DNA of 9,844 bases, taken from positions 1-9,844 of the forward strand of contig CAZWUO010000148.1 of the NCBI GenBank assembly GCA_964636675.1, given 5' to 3'. The stretch is from JALUUH01 sp964636675 (lineage in GTDB: Bacteria > Pseudomonadota > Gammaproteobacteria > S012-40). A model generated the notes under the pieces. It worked only from the letters and a program-made list of their open reading frames with translations, searched no databases and was not told the DNA's origin. Positions 6,778 through 9,844 of the stretch are shown piece by piece (positions within the stretch are counted from its first letter, which is position 1; the number at the start of each line of letters is the position of its first letter). The translations under genes were made by a program, and so were the position numbers.

Positions 6778-7467
6778 ATGATTAAAATCAGACGTAATAA
6801 TGAGCGAGGATTCGCTGAGCATGGATGGTTGCAAAGCAAGCATACCTTTTCATTTGCGGGCTACCATGATTCGGCGTTTATGGGGGTGTCCGCATTACGG
6901 GTTATCAATGACGATAAGGTAGTGGCTGGGGCGGGGTTTTCTACGCATTCCCATCAAGATATGGAAATTATCAGTTACGTAAAAAAAGGAGTTATCGAAC
7001 ATAAAGATAGCATGGGAAATGTTGAAATTTTACCTGCCGGTGAGTTTCAACTTATGAGCGCAGGCACGGGTGTGACGCATAGCGAGTATAATCCTTCGGC
7101 GGACGAAGTTTTGGAGTTTTTACAAATCTGGGTGGAGCCTAATGAGCTTGGTATTACGCCAGGTTATCAGCAAAAGCAGTTTGCAATTAAACCGGGTTTA
7201 CAGTTGATCGCTTCTCCTAAGGGTGAAGATGCTTCCTTTATTATTCATCAAGACGCTTTTCTCTACCAACTTCGCACGGAAAAAGATCAACGGGATTCAT
7301 TTGATCTAGCGCCGGAGAGGGTAGTATATATACATGTGGTTTCCGGTTCGATTAACATCGAAGGTGAAACCTTGTTAGCCGGCGATGGAGCAACCGTCGC
7401 CGAAGTTGATGTAGTAAAAATTAGCGGAAACGCAGACAGTGAAGCTTTGGTATTTGATTTACCTTAA
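6778..7467 (+). CDS. Pirin family protein (YhhW-like bicupin)
   Basis: The 229-residue protein is a two-cupin pirin. The start MIKIRRNNERGFAEHGWLQSKHTFSFAGYHD matches the family N-terminus, so I place the start at the ATG at 6778 (AGGAGG 6 nt upstream) rather than the GTG at 6736. The metal ligands His57 and His59 (THSHQDMEIISYV), His101 and Glu103 (GTGVTHSEYN) are all present. The second cupin (about 145-229) lacks such ligands, as usual. E. coli YhhW with this ligand set has quercetin 2,3-dioxygenase activity in vitro; the physiological substrate is unclear. It lies 23 nt ahead of a flavin reductase gene, suggesting a shared job in quinone, flavonoid or redox-stress handling. Confidence 0.92.
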   Translation: MIKIRRNNERGFAEHGWLQSKHTFSFAGYHDSAFMGVSALRVINDDKVVAGAGFSTHSHQDMEIISYVKKGVIEHKDSMGNVEILPAGEFQLMSAGTGVTHSEYNPSADEVLEFLQIWVEPNELGITPGYQQKQFAIKPGLQLIASPKGEDASFIIHQDAFLYQLRTEKDQRDSFDLAPERVVYIHVVSGSINIEGETLLAGDGATVAEVDVVKISGNADSEALVFDLP

Positions 7468-7490
7468 CCTAGAAAAAACCTGGAGGGTGA

Positions 7491-8036
7491 ATGAAAATTC
7501 TTGGAATCACCGGGAGTCTTAGAAGCGGCTCTTATAACACTTACTTGTTGCATACGGTAGAGGAGCTCGTTTCTGAAGAGGTGATATTTCAACTTCAAAA
7601 AATAGACAGACTTTGTTTATACAATGAAGATTTAGATAATCAGAATAAGCCGCAAGATGTCGAGTCTTTGATTCATAATATTAACCGTGCTGATGCGTTG
7701 CTGTTTGCAACGCCTGAGTATAATCATTCTATCCCTGGTGGTTTAAAAAATGCGCTTGATTGGGCTTCACGGCCGGCGTTTCAGTCACCCTTGAAGAATA
7801 AACCTTGTGGCATATTGACGGCATCAAAAAGCCCCTTGGGTGGTGCACGTGCACAGGCAGATTTAAAGAATGTGCTTTCAAGTACTCTTAGCCCGGTTTA
7901 TCCTTCCGTCGAATATTTGTTAGGAAACGCTCATACGCTGTTCGATGAAAACGCAATATTAATTGATGCAACAGCAAGGCGGCGTTTGCAAAGATATCTC
8001 GAAGGTTTTATTGATTGGGTAGGTCGGCAGGCTTAG
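7491..8036 (+). CDS. NAD(P)H-dependent FMN reductase (flavodoxin fold, ChrR/azoreductase type)
   Basis: The 181-residue protein has the NADPH_dep_FMN_red fold. The phosphate-binding loop GSLRSGSYN is at residues 8-16, preceded by strand KILGIT. The flavin isoalloxazine-contact motif TPEYNHSIPGGLKNALDW is at 74-91. A third conserved segment KPCGILTASKSPLGGARAQ (104-122) completes the FMN site. Homologues reduce quinones, chromate or azo dyes using NAD(P)H with bound FMN in the cytoplasm; the actual acceptor cannot be read from sequence. The start is the ATG at 7491 with GGAGG 4 nt upstream. It follows pirin by 23 nt, most likely in the same transcript. It is the last housekeeping-type gene before the accessory region. 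Confidence 0.9.
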   Translation: MKILGITGSLRSGSYNTYLLHTVEELVSEEVIFQLQKIDRLCLYNEDLDNQNKPQDVESLIHNINRADALLFATPEYNHSIPGGLKNALDWASRPAFQSPLKNKPCGILTASKSPLGGARAQADLKNVLSSTLSPVYPSVEYLLGNAHTLFDENAILIDATARRRLQRYLEGFIDWVGRQA

Positions 8037-8302
8037 GATATGGTTAATCTATTGGCTTAGGCTAAAATCACGCCATCGATTCACGATGGAGCAAAATAGC
8101 TCAACAATCGCCCGAGAAAATGTTTGAATTATCATACGCCTTACGAGATGTTTAGAATAGGCCGGTGGTGCACTTGCAGGTTGAATGTGGCGTGTGTGAC
8201 GAAAATCATTCAGACCTTGCTCGAGCTTGATAGTTTTAGCCGCAACTCGCTAGGGCTTGTAGTTCTTCTTATTCGTCTATCTATCCTCTATTTGTTATGA
8301 GA
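8037..8302. other. Non-coding stretch at the start of the accessory region
   Basis: No gene is recognisable on either strand. It contains the octamer GGCTTAGG twice (8030-8037 and 8054-8061) and a 6-bp hairpin, CCATCG / CGATGG around ATTCA, at 8073-8089. The hairpin has no T-run on the plus strand and only TTTT at a distance on the minus strand, so a terminator is possible but weak. The stretch may be the scar of lost mobile DNA. Confidence 0.45.
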
Positions 8303-8608
8303 TTAATGATAAACAGTTACACAGTTTTTACTACAGTCTCCACCTTTTGAGCGGCATGTATTTGAAAATATTGCTGCTTGAACATAATCTTCATCGATGA
8401 TTTGTGTGTTTTCAAAATATCTTAGTTTGTTATTTAGTTTTTTGAATTTTGACTTATCACTGTAACCTGATAAAACTTCTTGTCTGATTGGTCCAAGCAT
8501 AATCACTCTCTGATTCGAAATAAGGGTTTCAAACTCTTGGACATGTAACTCATGTCATTCTCTTTTTGACCTTAGAGCATATGACCAAATTGGCGTATCT
8601 GCGACAAC
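8303..8608 (-). pseudogene. vapC: VapC PIN-domain toxin remnant
   Basis: In one minus-strand frame the sequence reads VVADTPIWSYALRSKRE, a TGA stop (8557-8555), then HELHVQEFETLISNQRVIMLGPIRQEVLSGYSDKSKF...DEDYVQAAIFSNTCRSKG. This is a VapC-type PIN domain, recognisable by the DTxVWSxALR start, LGPIRQEVLSG and the AAxxxNxCRSKG segment. Three lesions are visible. The start codon and first residues are missing. A premature TGA follows codon 17. Similarity stops at CRSKG (8342), where the family would continue IQGSxxDFLICA with another catalytic Asp, and instead 12 unrelated codons run to a TAA. The 67-codon ORF starting at 8506 is just the middle of this remnant. An active RNase is not expected. 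Confidence 0.85.
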
Positions 8609-8685
8609 TTTCTTTTGGTTTTTAACCCGCTGATCGATAGCGCCTCTGCCAATAGTTTTTCATCAATTGCTAAATTAGTTGCCAT
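8572..8685 (-). pseudogene. vapB: VapB-type antitoxin remnant (37 codons)
   Basis: An ATG at 8685 with a near-perfect AGGAGGTG site 6 nt upstream opens a frame reading MATNLAIDEKLLAEALSISGLKTKRK. This is the N-terminal DNA-binding part of VapB antitoxins of the type usually about 65 residues long. After about residue 26 the similarity ends, and the frame runs LSQIRQFGHML to a TAA. The vapC frame begins within these same bases, so the antitoxin C-terminus that wraps the toxin, and the toxin start, were removed by one deletion. The truncated peptide could still be made and might still bind DNA, which is speculative. Confidence 0.75.
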
Positions 8686-8704
8686 TTCGAGCACCTCCTA
8701 AATT

Positions 8705-8735
8705 ACACATTAGATCACACAATAGAATGTGTCAG
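8705..8735 (-). promoter_or_regulatory. vapBC promoter with overlapping inverted repeat (operator)
   Basis: On the minus strand CTGACA (8735-8730) serves as a -35 and TCTAAT (8714-8709) as a -10 with a 15-bp spacer. The inverted repeat ACACAT (8705-8710) / ATGTGT (8727-8732) straddles both boxes. VapBC complexes normally repress their own promoter through such a dyad. The arrangement looks intact although the genes are wrecked. Confidence 0.45.
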
Positions 8736-9169
8736 TATTTGTTTTACGTTTGGTGTAACGAAGAATTTTGGCCTACTAACACTTAGATCACTAGCTAGGG
8801 CACGGTGTAAAACCTGCGGCGGCTTGAGACGATGAATGTCTCAGCTTATTGGCATCACTGCGTTGCCTAAAGCACCTATTGTTGACGCCCTGCGGTCGTA
8901 GTGGCCCCTGGGATACTGGTTTTATTGGTATCTAATGCAAGGCGGTGAGACCGTAATAAGAGACCCTCGTGTGTGTTTGCTGTCAGTGATTTATTGAGCA
9001 GCGACGACGATGACAGACGAAGTATTCGGTTTGTTAACGGATTTCTAGTTTGGTTCTTCAACGAGCCGAAAAGAATAGTTATTGCCTATTGACAGCGTTA
9101 CGGCTCATATGTGTTAGGCTATTTTTCTGCATAAGATAGCCCTTACTTTGTGAATATTTAGATACTCCA
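8736..9169. other. Gene-free region rich in short inverted repeats
   Basis: No coding region is supported on either strand. The 61-codon minus-strand frame at 8876-9061 starts with TTG, has no ribosome site and resembles nothing I know. Inverted pairs are frequent. They include TGAGAC/GTCTCA (8825-8830, 8838-8843) and CTGTCA/TGACAG (8980-8985, 9011-9016). GAGCCG/CGGCTC (9063-9068, 9101-9106) encloses AATAG/CTATT (9074-9078, 9086-9090), and GGCTAT/ATAGCC lies at 9117-9122 and 9136-9141. This may be a structured RNA, a small palindromic element or an eroded mobile sequence. Confidence 0.45.
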
Positions 9170-9484
9170 TTAACCAGTTTTTTTGAGCTTATGAAAATCT
9201 TTAATAGAATCGATGTCAGCTTTCTCTGTTACTTGAGTCTTGTATAAATCACATCTTATTTGTAGATTGAGCCAATAGTCAGCAGAGACACCAAAAAATT
9301 TTGATAATCGAAGTGCAGTACTTGGAGTGACTCCTCTCTTTTGATTGACAAGCTCATTTATACGTTGATAAGGAACATGAATAGCGTCAGCTAAATCACG
9401 TTGACTAATCTCCATCGGAATAAGAAACTCTTCTCTTAACATTTCACCAGGATGTGTAGGTTCTCTATGTGTTGGAATTCGCAT
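9170..9484 (-). CDS. higA: HigA-family antitoxin (Xre-type HTH), orphaned
   Basis: The 104-residue protein is a HigA addiction-module antidote. The N-terminus PTHREPTHPGEMLREEFLIPMEISQ and the helix-turn-helix ISQRDLADAIHVPYQRINELVNQKRGVTPSTALRLSKFFG (about 26-65) are the family pattern, followed by SADYWLNLQ. It normally binds and neutralises the mRNA-cleaving toxin HigB and represses the shared operon. Length is normal and the frame is intact. The ATG at 9484 has GAGG shortly upstream and lies 14 nt after the stop of a truncated higB, in the usual toxin-first order. With the toxin gene broken and the original promoter cut away, expression would depend on the adjacent IS or on an internal start. 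Confidence 0.9.
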   Translation of the reverse strand: MRIPTHREPTHPGEMLREEFLIPMEISQRDLADAIHVPYQRINELVNQKRGVTPSTALRLSKFFGVSADYWLNLQIRCDLYKTQVTEKADIDSIKDFHKLKKTG

Positions 9485-9498
9485 ATAGATTACCTCAA

Positions 9499-9591
9499 TT
9501 AGTGATAGTCTGTGATTTCAACATCACATGGTCCAGTTTGACTCCATTTGAAACAAATTCGGTATTGTTCGTTGATTCTAATACTAAACCC
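9499..9591 (-). pseudogene. higB: 3' remnant of HigB toxin gene
   Basis: The frame reads GFSIRINEQYRICFKW, then SQTGPCDVEITDYH and TAA (9501-9499). This is the conserved C-terminal third of HigB (RelE-like fold) toxins, which typically run to about 92 residues and end in xxSIRINxQYRICFxW...DVEIxDYH. Only 30 codons remain. Upstream the similarity breaks off around 9591, next to the end of an insertion sequence, and no start codon is available. No active toxin is expected. Confidence 0.85.
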
Positions 9592-9844
9592 TAGCGTTGC
9601 ATAAATAGTAGTGAAGTTCGTTACGCCGCCTTATCAATTACATCCATTAAGTGTAGGAACTCTTTTTCAATCGCTTTATTGGCCGACATTGAAAGCGTCA
9701 ATTTGCCTTGCGGACGAATGAGTCGACCAGCGCGCTGAATAATTCGCTTTCGTACCGTATCCCGCTTTTCGAATACCCATAATGCGGGACGCTTTTCTTG
9801 TGTGGTACGACTCGCCGGTTGAGCGATCATTTGCAATTCTTTGT
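9592..9844 (-). mobile_element. Insertion sequence end (partial, runs off the window)
   Basis: A transposase C-terminus (stop at 9621) is followed by about 30 nt of non-coding sequence and then the higB remnant, which places the element's end at about 9590-9600. The terminal sequence on the plus strand begins near CCCTAGCGTTGCATAAATAG. The other terminus lies outside the window, so inverted repeats and the target duplication cannot be checked here. Confidence 0.6.
9621..9844 (-). CDS. Transposase, C-terminal part (DDE type, possibly IS1380-like)
   Basis: The frame is open to the right window edge; the apparent TTG start at 9836 is internal (preceded in frame by AAA GAA). The visible residues include SRTTQEKRPALWVFEKRDTVRKR, IIQRAGRLIRPQGKLTLSMSANKAIEKEFLH and a LMDVIDKAA end. 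The basic, Arg-rich RxxRxRIIxRAGRLxR segment near the end is reminiscent of the C-termini of IS1380/IS4-group DDE transposases. The catalytic core is outside the window, so the family assignment is tentative. It lies upstream of, and in the same direction as, the higB remnant and higA. Confidence 0.65.
   Translation of the reverse strand, partial: KELQMIAQPASRTTQEKRPALWVFEKRDTVRKRIIQRAGRLIRPQGKLTLSMSANKAIEKEFLHLMDVIDKAA

Noticed and set aside
8303..8506. 67-codon ORF as an intact small gene with a Cys-rich tail (possible peptide)
   Set aside because: It is the middle of a VapC PIN domain in the same frame as upstream VapC-like sequence across a TGA; the Cys-containing tail is foreign read-through after the breakpoint.
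8876..9061. 61-codon minus-strand ORF
   Set aside because: TTG start, no ribosome site, low-complexity Ser/Thr/Leu content and no recognisable family.
9117..9141. GGCTAT/ATAGCC hairpin as higA terminator
   Set aside because: On the minus strand no T-run follows the stem, and the loop is 13 nt, so an intrinsic terminator is not supported.
9621..9836. Transposase fragment read as a complete 71-codon gene
   Set aside because: The TTG at 9836 is preceded in frame by further open codons up to the window edge, so it is the 3' end of a longer gene.

Overview
The window reads as a chromosomal segment of a gammaproteobacterium with moderate, slightly AT-leaning base composition. The evidence is the gene set: a lipoprotein MltD-type transglycosylase with three LysM repeats, a YafS-type methyltransferase next to rnhA and dnaQ, then phhB and hemH. 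The mltD / yafS / rnhA / dnaQ neighbourhood is also found in Escherichia coli and relatives. A Legionella/Coxiella-like lineage is possible, but the sequence alone does not fix the genus.

Layout. Positions 1-260 hold no convincing gene but contain a perfect 20-bp palindrome. mltD (261-2051, minus) is divergent from a three-gene plus-strand cluster: a YafS-like methyltransferase (2402-3196), rnhA (3239-3700) and dnaQ (3697-4413). rnhA and dnaQ are translationally coupled through a GTGA overlap. phhB (4410-4748, minus) converges on dnaQ with a 4-bp overlap of the stop codons. After a 350-bp gap come hemH (5105-6127), a small outer-membrane beta-barrel protein (6153-6689), a pirin (6778-7467) and an NAD(P)H-dependent FMN reductase (7491-8036), all on the plus strand. 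The last two are probably one redox or detoxification operon.

From about 8040 to the right edge the character changes to accessory, decaying DNA. It holds a wrecked vapBC toxin-antitoxin locus (8303-8685, minus) whose promoter/operator region still looks intact. Next is about 480 bp without a gene but rich in short inverted repeats. Then comes an intact higA antitoxin (9170-9484, minus) preceded by only the last 30 codons of its higB toxin. The higB 5' part has been replaced by the end of an insertion sequence, whose transposase C-terminus runs off the right edge.

How the parts relate: the left 8 kb is housekeeping, covering cell-wall turnover, RNA primer and R-loop removal, replication proofreading, pterin recycling, the last step of haem synthesis, and flavin/quinone redox. 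The right 1.8 kb looks like a graveyard of toxin-antitoxin modules shaped by deletion and IS insertion. I see no intact undescribed multi-gene system here. The most interesting points are the toxin-antitoxin remains, the orphan higA, the palindromes, and the SAM-motif-poor methyltransferase.
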